From an uncultured Clostridia bacterium (GTDB taxonomy: Bacteria > Bacillota > Clostridia > TANB77 > CAG-508): a stretch of DNA of 64,000 nt. Below the pieces are notes generated by a model. That model was not told where the DNA came from. It did no database searches and was given only the letters and a program-made list of their open reading frames with translations. Position numbers and translations under genes: made by a program. Positions 38,163 through 47,826 of the stretch are shown one piece after another. The stretch spans positions 29,111-93,110 of the forward strand of contig CAKPGM010000004.1 of the NCBI GenBank assembly GCA_934154805.1, given 5' to 3'. Within the stretch, counting starts at the first letter, position 1, and every line of letters begins with the position of its first letter.

Positions 38163-41100
38163 CTATTTTACATCATTAAGTTTCTTATATCTTACATAGT
38201 AAGTTACCCCTGCTAGAGTTATTACTCCTATTACAGATAAGATTATAATTGCTGTTGTACCTGTTTGTGGTAATTTCCCTGGAGCTGTTGTGTCATCAGG
38301 CTTTTCTGGATTCGTATTAAAGTCTGCTTTTACGTTGTCAACATATATCTCTAATACATCAACATCTCCTCCCATTTCTACCGGCTCAGATATTAATACA
38401 GATTGACTTGATCCTTTTATTGCTACTTCTTTTATATATAAATATACGGTATCTGCACCTAAAATCTCATCATAATTCTTAATGTCTTTTGTGTTTATAA
38501 TAAGTTCTAGCTTATCATTAGCAGTTTGCTCTTTGCTTATTTTTATCCAGTCTTGTATATCTTCTTTATTATTATCAGTAGACAAATAATAATAATATTC
38601 ACATTTGTCATTTTCTGTATTTCTAACTATGTCATTTAATGTTAAATCTAGTACTATATATTCTTGAGTGTCTTTATTAGTAAATGTATAGTATTTAAGG
38701 CTATTGGCTTTAATTGTCATATTTTCAAAATCAGAGTTTTTAGCTACTACTTCTTCTATTATCTCTACTTCTAATGTTGTTGTTTTAGATTGATATGTTA
38801 TAGTAATTGTATTTTTTCCTAGTGTTTTATTATTAAATCCTGAATTTGTAACTTGATCTGATGTTAGATCTATCTCTTCATTAGAACCATCATTGTATGT
38901 TATTTTTAATTTTCCACCAGTTAAGTCTAACTCTTCTTTATTTTGTATATATTGAGTTTTTGAAGGATTTTTGCTTATTGTTATAGTTGTTATTGCTTTT
39001 TCTTCTACTTCTATTGCTTGAATAGTTGTTTTGTCTTCATATTTTATTGTAACTGATTCTTGTCCTTTTGTTAAGTTTGTTCCATTTTCTATTGTATAAT
39101 CTATTACTTCTTGTGTTGATTCGTCTTGATACGTTCCTGTAACAACCATACCAGTTTTATCAAAATTCTGTCCTACTACATACTTTGTTTTATTTGGTGC
39201 TTTAGTAACATTTATTTCTTGTAACGGATTAGGTGTTACTGTTATAGCTTGACTAACTTGTTTATCTTCATATGAGATTATTACTTCACTTTGATTGGCT
39301 TTTAGGTTATTTCCGTTTTTAATTTCATAGTCTGTTATTTCTTTTTTATCACCATTTTTATATGTTGCCTCTACAACCATTCCTGTTTTATCAAAGCTTT
39401 CGCCTTCTTTGTATTCAGTTTTATTTGGTGCTGTTTTTATTTGTAGCTCTACCACACTGTTCTTTGCTACAGATATGGTTTGTTCAACGCTTTTATCTTC
39501 ATATGTTATTGTTACACTTGTCTGTCCTGCTTGTAAATTGGTTCCATTAGTAATGCTATAGCTTGAATCGTCTAATTCTACTGATGAATTTACTTTTCTG
39601 TTGTAATTTGCTTTTATAACCATTCCTGTTTTATCGAAATTTTCACCCTCATAATATGAAGTTTTTGTAGGCGGTGTTGCTATCTCAATATTCTTTAAAG
39701 AACCATCTACTAACTCTGTTGTAGTAAATGCTTTTATAGAAGTATCACCATTAGCTAAAGAAGGCTTTATATCTGCTATTGTTCCTAAGTCTACCCATTG
39801 ATTACTGTCTAAATTGTTGCCCATCATACAGAAGCATTTGCCTGTTTCTATTATAGCTTCGCTCCATGCTTCTAAGTTTTCATATCTACTTTCTTGTGCA
39901 AATGTTACACTGTCTGTTCCTGTTCCCTGTATCTCTATAACAACTGCAAATGAATCAGCTGTTATCTCTACAGGTTTTGCAAATTCTAATGTATGGTATC
40001 CTGCACTAATGGTTTCCGTTTCTCCTGCTTTTAACATTACAGGTTGTAGATCACTCTTAGCTTTGCTTGTACCATTAGGATTTACATACACTTTACAAGT
40101 ATATGTTTCAGGTGCGTATAAAGCTACTTGTGTCAAATACTCTGTTCCAGTTGATTGTTTATTAAATAGATTACATAGCATTATGGTATTAGAGTTAGTT
40201 ATTGTCATTGGATACCAAGGGAATAACTCATCATATTGGTATATATAATCATAGTCAACTGTGTCTGTAGCTTTAATTATTCCAAACATCTCCTTAGATA
40301 TATTTACATCTTCATAAGATATATATATTATACCGTTATCTCCATATTTTAAATAAAAGTTATTGTTTTCTACTATATAACCATTTGCTTCTGCAGCCTG
40401 TTTTGCCGTTTCATCTGGTATTTCTTCTGCGGAATTCCAGCCTTTTTCTATGCATTCTTGTTTAAAATGTTCAAATAGAGCCACTTTATATTCCGCCATT
40501 GTTCCCATCAAACTTTTTGTTCCCCAAGAATTTCTTACAATCCAGGCTCCATTAGATGTAGGCTTTGCATCTTGTGGGAAGTTATCAGTACTGTAATTAT
40601 CATCCCATCCTATTATTGAAATTCCATGATCTTTAGCATGTGTATCTGCATCATTGCAGAATTTTGCACCCGTATCATTATTATAGCATTTATATTCCGA
40701 TACACTACTAGAGCCACCATGTATAGATGCTTGAACAGAGCCATAATTTTGAATATGTTGTTTTATTTGGTTTATAATTTCTAGTTTATTTACATTATCT
40801 GTTTCTTTAGCGTAATCTGGGAAAAATATTATATCATATACTCTACTTGAAACAGTTTTGTTTTGTATTTCACTAATGTCTATAATATTCTCGTTTTCCT
40901 CAAATGGCATTTCAGACTCAGGTATTGCTCCACTTCCATTTGTCAAATATGAAGTTGCCATAAAACGGTTTCCGCCTATTCCAACTTGCCTGTTAAAGCC
41001 CATTTTATTTTTTACATCATTTGCAAATGTTTTACTTGTCGCATATTCCATATGTCTTTCTGAAAAATCATATACTTTTGATAAATTTATACCATTTCTA

Positions 41101-41483
41101 TAGTTTGCAAGTGCAAGGTTAGTTTCGAGTGAAGATAATGATGCAAAAGTCCAACACGCATTAGTACTTCCTTGATTCTTTATAACAATGTTGTCCGGAA
41201 TTATGTCTTTTAGACTAAATTTTTGACTAGCATTTGCCTTTAACATTCTTGCCATATTCATAAAATTATTTGTTTTTGTTTCTGTGTATTTAATATCATA
41301 TGCTATTGGCATACTTACTTTTTCTTTTTCTTCGTCAGAAAGTTCTAACCATTTCTTAAAATCAGCAGAGAATTCAGCTCTCTGCATAAAATCAGCACTA
41401 CTTGCAAATACATTAAAGTTTATTAACAAGCTTAGCAGAAATATCACTAACATTGCTGATATCATCTTTGTTGTTTTTTTCAT
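38163..41483 (-). CDS. Secreted papain-family (C1A) cysteine protease with Ig-like repeats and LPQTG anchor
   Basis: The 1106-residue protein has a signal peptide (residues 1-28) and a papain-like catalytic domain with Cys110 (NQGSTNACWTF), the catalytic His in DHGISIIGWDD and Asn in IVRNSWGT. A lectin-like beta region (about 400-600) follows, often found with this peptidase group. Then come five Ig-like (Big_3) repeats of about 70-75 residues, each with a KTxYxxGExFDKTGMVV-like core and ending in VTITYEDK, at about 605-960. The C-terminus has a final beta domain and LPQTG, a membrane helix and RYKKLNDVK: a classic sortase A substrate. It is expected to act on host or dietary proteins from the cell wall. 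It stands alone with an SD (AAAGGGGAA) and its own terminator. Confidence 0.93.
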   Translation of the reverse strand: MKKTTKMISAMLVIFLLSLLINFNVFASSADFMQRAEFSADFKKWLELSDEEKEKVSMPIAYDIKYTETKTNNFMNMARMLKANASQKFSLKDIIPDNIVIKNQGSTNACWTFASLSSLETNLALANYRNGINLSKVYDFSERHMEYATSKTFANDVKNKMGFNRQVGIGGNRFMATSYLTNGSGAIPESEMPFEENENIIDISEIQNKTVSSRVYDIIFFPDYAKETDNVNKLEIINQIKQHIQNYGSVQASIHGGSSSVSEYKCYNNDTGAKFCNDADTHAKDHGISIIGWDDNYSTDNFPQDAKPTSNGAWIVRNSWGTKSLMGTMAEYKVALFEHFKQECIEKGWNSAEEIPDETAKQAAEANGYIVENNNFYLKYGDNGIIYISYEDVNISKEMFGIIKATDTVDYDYIYQYDELFPWYPMTITNSNTIMLCNLFNKQSTGTEYLTQVALYAPETYTCKVYVNPNGTSKAKSDLQPVMLKAGETETISAGYHTLEFAKPVEITADSFAVVIEIQGTGTDSVTFAQESRYENLEAWSEAIIETGKCFCMMGNNLDSNQWVDLGTIADIKPSLANGDTSIKAFTTTELVDGSLKNIEIATPPTKTSYYEGENFDKTGMVIKANYNRKVNSSVELDDSSYSITNGTNLQAGQTSVTITYEDKSVEQTISVAKNSVVELQIKTAPNKTEYKEGESFDKTGMVVEATYKNGDKKEITDYEIKNGNNLKANQSEVIISYEDKQVSQAITVTPNPLQEINVTKAPNKTKYVVGQNFDKTGMVVTGTYQDESTQEVIDYTIENGTNLTKGQESVTIKYEDKTTIQAIEVEEKAITTITISKNPSKTQYIQNKEELDLTGGKLKITYNDGSNEEIDLTSDQVTNSGFNNKTLGKNTITITYQSKTTTLEVEIIEEVVAKNSDFENMTIKANSLKYYTFTNKDTQEYIVLDLTLNDIVRNTENDKCEYYYYLSTDNNKEDIQDWIKISKEQTANDKLELIINTKDIKNYDEILGADTVYLYIKEVAIKGSSQSVLISEPVEMGGDVDVLEIYVDNVKADFNTNPEKPDDTTAPGKLPQTGTTAIIILSVIGVITLAGVTYYVRYKKLNDVK

Positions 41484-41648
41484 TTTATTTCCCCTTTCGT
41501 TTATACATTTTTAATCATATGTTATCTACAATTTTCAATATTAAAAATGTTTTTTCGACATCATTATATACATATAATAAAAAAATGTAAAGCTAAAAAT
41601 ATTTTCTTTCTTATTTATTTTTTCGTTGTTTTTAGCGTTCATATCTTA

Positions 41649-41677
41649 TTGCACTCTACGACTAATTATGATATACT
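41649..41677 (+). promoter_or_regulatory. Promoter of the small gene at 41753
   Basis: TTGCAC (41649-41654), 17 bp, TATACT (41672-41677) with TGA just before the -10 (extended -10). Confidence 0.7.
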
Positions 41678-41752
41678 TTACACATACCTCGTTGCAGGAA
41701 TAGTATGGGTTAGGTACTATTCGGTATTGTCCAACAAGTGGAGGAAAGTATT

Positions 41753-41944
41753 ATGGAAATGTCATTCTTTGTACGGTATAATGAAGATAATTCTATCTTC
41801 TGTTGTGAAAAGCATAAGTCCGGCTATACTACAGACATCTCCGCAGCAACACATTACTCCTTCTTCGAAGCAGTACAGCAGTTGAGTTTTCGTGATTCTC
41901 CTAATTTTTGGAGTGTACGCAAGGTGACAATTCATATGGAGTAA
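41753..41944 (+). CDS. Unknown 63-residue protein
   Basis: I do not recognise it. The ATG at 41753 stands 8 bp after GGAGG; the GTG at 41738 is part of that SD and is not used. The sequence starts MEMSFFVRYNEDNSIFCCEKHKSGYTTD and is rich in Phe, Ser and Thr with two adjacent Cys; no membrane segment or signal peptide. It has its own extended -10 promoter and its own terminator and lies alone between the protease and the convergent M18 gene. Confidence 0.65.
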   Translation: MEMSFFVRYNEDNSIFCCEKHKSGYTTDISAATHYSFFEAVQQLSFRDSPNFWSVRKVTIHME

Positions 41945-41948
41945 TTTT

Positions 41949-41985
41949 AAAGAGCACATTCTAACCCAATGTGCTCTTTCTTTTT
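41949..41985 (+). terminator. Terminator after the small gene at 41753
   Basis: A 12-bp perfect stem (AAAGAGCACATT / AATGTGCTCTTT), 7-nt loop, then CTTTTTT. It reaches the 3' end of the convergent aminopeptidase gene. Confidence 0.9.
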
Positions 41986-43397
41986 TATGCATTTAAAAAT
42001 GCTTCATATGCTCTATGTGCTTGATATATATCATATTTGCTTGTCACTTCATATGGTGAATGCATTGATAATACTGGGATTCCGCAGTCCAATACTTCTA
42101 CACCTTTATTTGCTAGAATGTAAGCTATTGTTCCGCCTCCACCTACATCAACTTTTCCAAGTTCAGCAACTTGATATGCAATGTTGTTGCTTTCGAATAC
42201 GTTTCTAACATATGCAACAAACTCTGCATTTGCATCAGAGCCTCCTGACTTTCCTCTTGCTCCCGTATACTTGTTTACACCAACACCTTTGTTTAGGAAT
42301 GATGCATTGTTTAATTCTGATACTTGTGAATAGATCGGATCAAATCCAGCGTCAACATCTGCTGATAGCATCTTAGAATTGCAGAACATTTTATCTAATA
42401 GGTTTGGTCTGTTTACTCCTAATTTGTTTAGTATTTCTGACATAAATGTACTAAATACATTTGACTCCATTCCTGTATTTCCCATACTTCCTATCTCTTC
42501 TTTGTCAGCAAATATGCATACTGCTGTCTTTTTAGGATTTTGTACATTTAACATTGCTGTTAATGAAGTATATACACAAACTTTGTCATCTTGTCCATAT
42601 CCTACAACTAAGCTTTCATCAAATCCTAAGCTTCTGCATTTTAGTGCTGGAACTAGTTCTATTTCTGCACTTAAAAAGTCTTTTTCCACTATTCCATATT
42701 TTCTATTGATTATATTTAATATGTTTAGTTTTACTTTTTCTGAAACTTTTTCGTCATTGTATGGAATGCTTCCTATTAATAGATTTAAATTCTCTCCTTC
42801 TATTCCATCCTTTAGTTTTTTCTCCATCTGGTCTTGTGCTAAGTGTGGTAATAAGTCTGTTATTGTAAATATTGGTTCATCATCTTTTTCTCCAATGTTG
42901 ATTTCAACTTTTTCTCCATTTGTTTTTACTGCTACACCATGTATTGATAAAGGAATTGCTGTCCATTGATATTTTTTTATTCCTCCATAGTAATGTGTTT
43001 TAAAATATGCAAATCCATGATCTTCATAAACTGGATTTGGTTTTAAGTCTAATCTTGGAGAATCTGCATGTGATCCTACAATATTAATTCCATTTTCTAT
43101 ATTTTCCTCTCCTATTACTGCTAAAAATAAGTTTTTATCTTTATTTATATAATAAACTTTATCTCCTGCTTTTAGAGTACTGTATTCTGAAATTTCTTTG
43201 TATCCGTTTTCTTTTGCTATCTCTGTAGCTCTTTTTACTATTTCTCTTTCTGTTTTTGCTTCATTTAAGAATTTCATATATCCATCACAATAATTAAATA
43301 TGTTTCTTCCTTCTTCCTCAGAAACACTTTCCCATCCATTCTTTTTATTATTGAATAGTTTTTCTTTTAACTCTTCTCCTTGAGTTCTCTCCGACAT
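41985..43397 (-). CDS. M18 family aminopeptidase
   Basis: The 470-residue zinc aminopeptidase removes N-terminal residues from peptides in the cytoplasm. Conserved parts include VGSHADSPRLDLKPNPVYE, the FADKEEIGSMGNTGMESN metal and catalytic Glu block, SADVDAGFDP, and the C-terminal GGGTIAYILANKGVEVLDCGIPVLSMHSPYEVTSK split over about 420-455, with the terminal metal-binding His. Length agrees with bacterial M18 (aminopeptidase I-like). I take the ATG at 43397, 9 bp after AAAGGG; the TTG three codons earlier touches the SD. Confidence 0.95.
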   Translation of the reverse strand: MSERTQGEELKEKLFNNKKNGWESVSEEEGRNIFNYCDGYMKFLNEAKTEREIVKRATEIAKENGYKEISEYSTLKAGDKVYYINKDKNLFLAVIGEENIENGINIVGSHADSPRLDLKPNPVYEDHGFAYFKTHYYGGIKKYQWTAIPLSIHGVAVKTNGEKVEINIGEKDDEPIFTITDLLPHLAQDQMEKKLKDGIEGENLNLLIGSIPYNDEKVSEKVKLNILNIINRKYGIVEKDFLSAEIELVPALKCRSLGFDESLVVGYGQDDKVCVYTSLTAMLNVQNPKKTAVCIFADKEEIGSMGNTGMESNVFSTFMSEILNKLGVNRPNLLDKMFCNSKMLSADVDAGFDPIYSQVSELNNASFLNKGVGVNKYTGARGKSGGSDANAEFVAYVRNVFESNNIAYQVAELGKVDVGGGGTIAYILANKGVEVLDCGIPVLSMHSPYEVTSKYDIYQAHRAYEAFLNA

Positions 43398-43563
43398 TTT
43401 TATCAACCCTTTCTTAACTTTTTTGATAGTATATCATTATATTGTTATTTTTTCTAGTTATTATAAACAAATTTATAATATTTATTTATTATTTTGAATA
43501 TTATTTACAAAATATATTTTTTGTAGTTTAATATATTTATCTTAAAATCGGAGATTTATACAA

Positions 43564-45222
43564 ATGAGCAAACAAACTAACATTCAAACCAAAGACGAAG
43601 AAATAATTGAAGAACAAGAAATTTTTAATGAAGCCAAAGACATTATAACATCGGCTTGTAAAGATATAGAACATCAAAAGAAGTTAAAGTCATTTTTACT
43701 TCTTTTAATTCCACTATTTATTTTTTTGTTTTTAGTTGGAATTTTATCTACTATTTTTGCTTTAATAAATAAAAATAACGAAACTATTTTTAGCGGTATT
43801 TCAATTCAGGGTATTGATGTTTCTAACTTAACCATTGATGAGGCTAAAGAAAAAGTTTCTTCTATCATTGGAAATCATATATCCGAAGAGATTTCTTTAA
43901 AACACAATGATTTTGAAACTATTATTCTTCCAGAACAGTTTGGAGTTAGTTTTGACGTTGACAGTGCTGTTGAACAAGCTTATTCTATTGGAAAGTCTGA
44001 CAGTTTAATTAAAAATAATTACACTATATTATCATTATTGCTTAAAAATTATAATATTTCGCCAAGTATTAATTATGATGAAGATTTACTAAACTCACTT
44101 ATAGAGAGTATAAATGCTCAATTGCCAGACAGAGTTGTTAATCCTGGATATTCTGTAGATGGAACCAGTCTAATTATTACTTCTGGTAAAGATGGAGTCT
44201 TAATCGCAAGTTCTGATTTAAAAAATGAAATATTGTTTTTTCTTAATGACATCAGTTCAAAGAATGAAACGATTAATATTCCTGTAAATAATGTTGGTGC
44301 AGAACCTATAAACTTAGATGCTATTTATAAAGAAATATTTAAGCTACCTGTTGATGCTTATTACACAACCAATCCATATGTTGTGTATCCTTCTTCTAAT
44401 GGATTAGACTTTGCTGTTTCTATGGAAGAAGCAAGAGCTATAATTTCTAATCAACAAGATGAATATACTATACCTTTAAAGGTAACATATCCTAATGTTA
44501 CTACTAACCAAATTGGCAATGACGCATTTCCCGACTTGCTTTCACAATTCTCTACTTCTTTTACTAGCAGTGGGTATAATAGGTCTACCAATATTATCCT
44601 TGCCTCTTCTAAACTTAACGGACTTGTTTTAATGCCAGGAGAAGAATTCTCTTATAATCAGTCAGTTGGTCAAAGGACAAAAGCTGCTGGTTTCAAAGAG
44701 GCTGGTGCTTACTCTAACGGAAAAGTTGTTCAGGAAGTTGGTGGTGGCATCTGTCAAGTTTCATCAACTTTGTATAATGCAGTATTATATGCAAACTTGG
44801 AAATCGTAGAAAGAACAAATCACTATTTTAACCCTGGATACGTAAAAGCTGGATTAGATGCAACTGTTTCTTGGGGAGGCCCTGATTTTAGATTTAAGAA
44901 TAATAGAAATTATCCTATTAGAATTGTCACAGATACCTCTGGCAAGAAATTAAAAGTTTATATATATGGACTAAAAACAGATGATGATTGTACAGTTGTT
45001 CTTGATCCTAGATATGTTGCCTCTGTCCCTTATAAAACCACATACCAAAAGGATTCCTCTTTAGGAACAGGCGAAAGTCGAGTTATCTCAAGCGGTTCTA
45101 ACGGTTGTAAAACTGCTACATACAAATATGTATATGGTAAAAATGGAACATTAGTATCTTCTGAATGCATATCTAGAGATACTTACAGTCCTCACAATAA
45201 GGTCGTAGCAGTAGGTCCATAA
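43564..45222 (+). CDS. VanW family protein
   Basis: The 552-residue membrane-anchored protein has a cytoplasmic head (1-45), one membrane helix (about 46-68), two YoaR-like (PG-binding 4 type) modules at about 75-290, and a VanW domain at about 335-470 with FSTSFTSSGYNRSTNIILASSKLNGLVLMPGEEFSYN (in two parts) and VQEVGGGICQVSSTLYNAVLYANLEIVERTNH, the family hallmark. VanW proteins are tied to cell-wall metabolism and are named from vancomycin-resistance clusters, but by themselves do not imply resistance. A weak SD (GGAGATTTA) precedes the ATG. It diverges from the M18 gene. Confidence 0.93.
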   Translation: MSKQTNIQTKDEEIIEEQEIFNEAKDIITSACKDIEHQKKLKSFLLLLIPLFIFLFLVGILSTIFALINKNNETIFSGISIQGIDVSNLTIDEAKEKVSSIIGNHISEEISLKHNDFETIILPEQFGVSFDVDSAVEQAYSIGKSDSLIKNNYTILSLLLKNYNISPSINYDEDLLNSLIESINAQLPDRVVNPGYSVDGTSLIITSGKDGVLIASSDLKNEILFFLNDISSKNETINIPVNNVGAEPINLDAIYKEIFKLPVDAYYTTNPYVVYPSSNGLDFAVSMEEARAIISNQQDEYTIPLKVTYPNVTTNQIGNDAFPDLLSQFSTSFTSSGYNRSTNIILASSKLNGLVLMPGEEFSYNQSVGQRTKAAGFKEAGAYSNGKVVQEVGGGICQVSSTLYNAVLYANLEIVERTNHYFNPGYVKAGLDATVSWGGPDFRFKNNRNYPIRIVTDTSGKKLKVYIYGLKTDDDCTVVLDPRYVASVPYKTTYQKDSSLGTGESRVISSGSNGCKTATYKYVYGKNGTLVSSECISRDTYSPHNKVVAVGP

Positions 45223-45228
45223 TTAGTA

Positions 45229-45265
45229 AAACAGAAATGATTTTCGTCATTTCTGTTTCTTTTTT
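45229..45265. terminator. Bidirectional terminator between VanW gene and integrase
   Basis: A 12-bp perfect stem (AAACAGAAATGA / TCATTTCTGTTT), 6-nt loop, T run on the plus strand. It may also end the convergent integrase gene, whose last codons overlap it. Confidence 0.85.
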
Positions 45266-46181
45266 ATAGTTTATCTATAAATTTTTTCTTTATTTCATAT
45301 GATGAATGTACATATATCGATAATGTTACGCTAATATTAGAATGTCCTAATATCTCACTTAGCGATTTTACATCCATTCCCACTCTTATACATCTTGTTG
45401 CAAAAGTATGCCTTAGACAATGATAATTTTTATATTGAAGTCTGCATTCTCTAAGCACTTTTTTGTATGTATATCTATATCCAATCGGCTCTACAAATCG
45501 GTCTGATCTTCCTGTTAATATATAATCATCATTTTCATAATATTTCTTCATCTCTTTTAGTTTTGTTAATAAATCTCTCGCAATTGGAATTTTTCTAAGT
45601 GATTGTTTCGTTTTAGGATTTGTAATTACGACTTTTGTATCATCTTTATCAACATAAACTCTTTGCAATGTGTGAGTTATATTAATTAATTTATTTTCAA
45701 AATCTATATCCGACCATTTTAGTGCACACGCTTCTCCTATTCTCAATCCCGCATATAAGCTTATATATATTCCTAATTCTTTTATATCCTGTGACTTGCT
45801 AAGGTGCTTTTCTAACTTTAACCTTTCTTTTTCATTAAATATCGATATTTCCTTTGGATCTATCAATGGTAGTGTTATTAAATCCAGTTTAAAATCAAAG
45901 TCATATTTTCTTTCTGCATATCGTAAAATAGATTTTAAAATTACACCTATCTTTCTCGTTGTTTTATTTGCAAGCTTTTCTTGAAGCTGTTCTATATACT
46001 GATTAAAATTATAACTAGTAAAGAACCCTAATGTTTTTCCATCAAATTTCACTTTTAAAAATCTGTCTATTGTAAATTTATAATTTGAATATGTAGATTC
46101 CTTAATCCTCGGCTTTTTGTATGATAACCACTCCTCACATATTTGTTCAAATAAAATAGAATCATTTGCTCCTTTCTCCAT
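45264..46181 (-). CDS. Tyrosine recombinase / integrase
   Basis: The 305-residue site-specific recombinase has an N-terminal SAM-like core-binding domain (about 15-100) and a catalytic domain with the Arg of GLRIGEACALKW, HCLRHTFATRC (His-x-x-Arg), the His of LGHSNIS and the Tyr nucleophile in SIYVHSS. I take the ATG at 46181, after AAAGGAGAAAATAGTGTA; the longer frame begins upstream of that SD. Integrases of this type serve phages and integrative elements, often at tRNA 3' ends; the nearest is tRNA-Arg(ACG) at 51052, with accessory genes between. No excisionase or mobilisation gene is seen. Confidence 0.93.
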   Translation of the reverse strand: MEKGANDSILFEQICEEWLSYKKPRIKESTYSNYKFTIDRFLKVKFDGKTLGFFTSYNFNQYIEQLQEKLANKTTRKIGVILKSILRYAERKYDFDFKLDLITLPLIDPKEISIFNEKERLKLEKHLSKSQDIKELGIYISLYAGLRIGEACALKWSDIDFENKLINITHTLQRVYVDKDDTKVVITNPKTKQSLRKIPIARDLLTKLKEMKKYYENDDYILTGRSDRFVEPIGYRYTYKKVLRECRLQYKNYHCLRHTFATRCIRVGMDVKSLSEILGHSNISVTLSIYVHSSYEIKKKFIDKL

Positions 46182-46321
46182 TACACTATTTTCTCCTTTC
46201 CTTTTGTTATGTTTATATTGTACCAATATTTAAAACATAATGTTCTATTTTTCAGAAATTTTTGATTTTTACATATTATAATTCTATTTTATCTATAGGT
46301 AAATCATTTTTATAGACATAG

Positions 46322-46347
46322 AAAAAACTCCCTCTTTCGAGAGAGTT
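46322..46347 (-). terminator. Terminator of the gene at 46363
   Basis: On the minus strand AACTCTCTC, four bases, GAGGGAGTT (one G-U), then TTTTTTC. Confidence 0.85.
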
Positions 46348-46362
46348 AAAAGATTATTTCTT

Positions 46363-46581
46363 TTAGAATTTTACCAATTGCACCCCTTGATCGTGGTTAC
46401 CCTTCCATTGAGGAGTATAGACTACCATCGAATCTCCAACAATGGCAACATAGGCATCCACATCCCACTTGTTAGGAATTTTTTCTACCATATCCCAGGT
46501 CACATATTTGTAGCCTGCTCTCTGCATCACTTTTGCTACTTCTTCAAGCTCCTTCTTTTTGGTAAAAAACATTTTTCCCAT
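46363..46581 (-). CDS. Unknown 72-residue protein
   Basis: Not recognised. A soluble, mixed alpha/beta small protein starting MGKMFFTKKKELEEVAKVM, with a Trp and many Val and Tyr; no membrane helix. SD GTAGGAGGA precedes the ATG. Own promoter (46646-46674) and terminator. First of four one-gene units in a row on the minus strand next to the integrase. Confidence 0.7.
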   Translation of the reverse strand: MGKMFFTKKKELEEVAKVMQRAGYKYVTWDMVEKIPNKWDVDAYVAIVGDSMVVYTPQWKGNHDQGVQLVKF

Positions 46582-46645
46582 CCTCCTACAATTGTTAACG
46601 TTATGGGTTTGTACAGATATGCCACTAATAGGGCAAATCTTATCT

Positions 46646-46674
46646 ATTATAGCACAAACAGCTTTTTATTACAA
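46646..46674 (-). promoter_or_regulatory. Promoter of the gene at 46363
   Basis: On the minus strand TTGTAA (46674-46669), 17 bp, TATAAT (46651-46646), with TGC before the -10 (extended -10). Confidence 0.7.
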
Positions 46675-46683
46675 GTATTTTAT

Positions 46684-46717
46684 AAAAAATAGAGAGTAGT
46701 TTTTTAGGCTACTCTCT
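46684..46717 (-). terminator. Terminator of the gene at 46726
   Basis: A 9-bp stem (AGAGAGTAG / CTACTCTCT) with a 9-nt loop; on the minus strand it ends in ATTTTTTAT. Confidence 0.85.
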
Positions 46718-46725
46718 GTTTCGGT

Positions 46726-47010
46726 TTAATTCAAATCTTTGTTCCACGCTTTACGTGAGGCTTCTGCCATTTCGGCATCTTGGTATGTAAGATATAAAGT
46801 TTTACCTTCTATTCTCCACTTAGTTACCCAAGTTTCTTCCATCATTTTTGCATATTCCTTCAACATTTCCATCATAAGACTTGCCGCAATTTCATTTTGT
46901 TCCTCTACTCGAAGTGTAAGGAGTCTTCCATAACTTGGCTCAACTACTTTAACTGAAGAATTCCCCTTAAAACCTTTTACCTCTTTCCGACTATCTTTGA
47001 ATTTTCCCAT
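46726..47010 (-). CDS. Unknown 94-residue protein
   Basis: Not recognised. Start chosen at the ATG at 47010, 7 bp after AGGAGG; the longer frame upstream would read through this SD. The protein is basic at the N-terminus (MGKFKDSRKEVKGFKGNSS), then a helix-rich middle with Met and Glu (EIAASLMMEMLKEYAKMMEE) and two Trp. No membrane segment. Own extended -10 promoter and terminator; second of the row of four. Confidence 0.65.
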   Translation of the reverse strand: MGKFKDSRKEVKGFKGNSSVKVVEPSYGRLLTLRVEEQNEIAASLMMEMLKEYAKMMEETWVTKWRIEGKTLYLTYQDAEMAEASRKAWNKDLN

Positions 47011-47112
47011 ATTGTTTCCTCCTGAAAAAATATCTGGAGGATTTACACAGCCCCTCCAGAAATAATAATTATTTTCTCTTTGCTTTGCTGTGTAAAGCAC
47101 AATAGATACTTT

Positions 47113-47141
47113 ATTATAACATATTTTTATATCTACTGCAA
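47113..47141 (-). promoter_or_regulatory. Promoter of the gene at 46726
   Basis: On the minus strand TTGCAG (47141-47136), 17 bp, TATAAT (47118-47113), with TGT before the -10. Confidence 0.7.
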
Positions 47142-47142
47142 T

Positions 47143-47174
47143 AAAAAAAACTCTCTCAAAAGAGAGAGAAAAAA
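47143..47174 (-). terminator. Terminator of the gene at 47177
   Basis: A 7-bp stem (CTCTCTC / GAGAGAG) with a 4-nt loop and long A/T flanks on the two sides. It overlaps the -35 side of the next promoter, so the units are packed tightly. Confidence 0.8.
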
Positions 47175-47176
47175 GA

Positions 47177-47536
47177 TTACTCTTTTTGATTTATGGTTAT
47201 TACTCCTTCATTTATCCACTTCTCTATGTTCTGTTCTAGATTTCTTGCAAATGTATCTATACCTGCAATGCTGTCAAAATTAAAAGTAAATATGACTGAA
47301 TTGTGATCATTTTTAATATCTTCTAGATATCCCCAACAGTAGCCCAAGAGCTTCAGTAAAACCTGACACCTCTCATAGTTTCTTTTGTAAATGGGGTTCT
47401 GCTCTTCTTCCCAAAGATTTAGAAAAGTATTTATCCACATATACGCGTCTCTGCCTTTGACTATTTCTATAGGTTTGTGCATATGAACTTTAACCTTAAT
47501 AGAATAGTCGATTACTTTTAATTGAGTATCTACCAT
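47177..47536 (-). CDS. Unknown 119-residue protein
   Basis: Not recognised. The ATG at 47536 stands 8 bp after TTGGAGGA; the longer frame starts inside the SD. Soluble, with several Trp (WINTFLNLWEEEQN, YCWGYLE) and a Cys; predicted mixed helix and strand. Own promoter and terminator; third of the row of four. Confidence 0.65.
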   Translation of the reverse strand: MVDTQLKVIDYSIKVKVHMHKPIEIVKGRDAYMWINTFLNLWEEEQNPIYKRNYERCQVLLKLLGYCWGYLEDIKNDHNSVIFTFNFDSIAGIDTFARNLEQNIEKWINEGVITINQKE

Positions 47537-47636
47537 AGTTACGTCCTCCAATAATTAAAATTTTTTTAACATCGGAGAACTTATTAGCCCTCCGAATGTT
47601 CGAAAGGCTGCTCTTCAAAAGAACTTCCTTGCTGAT

Positions 47637-47664
47637 ATTATACCATATTCCGTATAACTTGCAA
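47637..47664 (-). promoter_or_regulatory. Promoter of the gene at 47177
   Basis: On the minus strand TTGCAA (47664-47659), 16 bp, TATAAT (47642-47637), with TGG before the -10. The leader of about 95 nt before the SD shows no clear structure. Confidence 0.7.
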
Positions 47665-47775
47665 TAAATTCAATTTAATCTCATATAACTGCAAGAATTC
47701 GTATTTTTTTATGTTCTTATGGTTCTTTGCTGTGGAGTAAAGTTATCATGAATTTTTCGGGATATCTTTATAAAT

Positions 47776-47817
47776 ATAAAAAGGTAAGTTTCTATAATTA
47801 GAAATCTACCTTTTTAT
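47776..47817 (-). terminator. Terminator of the gene at 47827
   Basis: On the minus strand AAAAAGGTA plus AATTTCTA-like arms close around ATTA and end in ACCTTTTTAT. The stem of about 16 bp has one or two mismatches. Confidence 0.75.
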
Positions 47818-47826
47818 CAAGACGTA

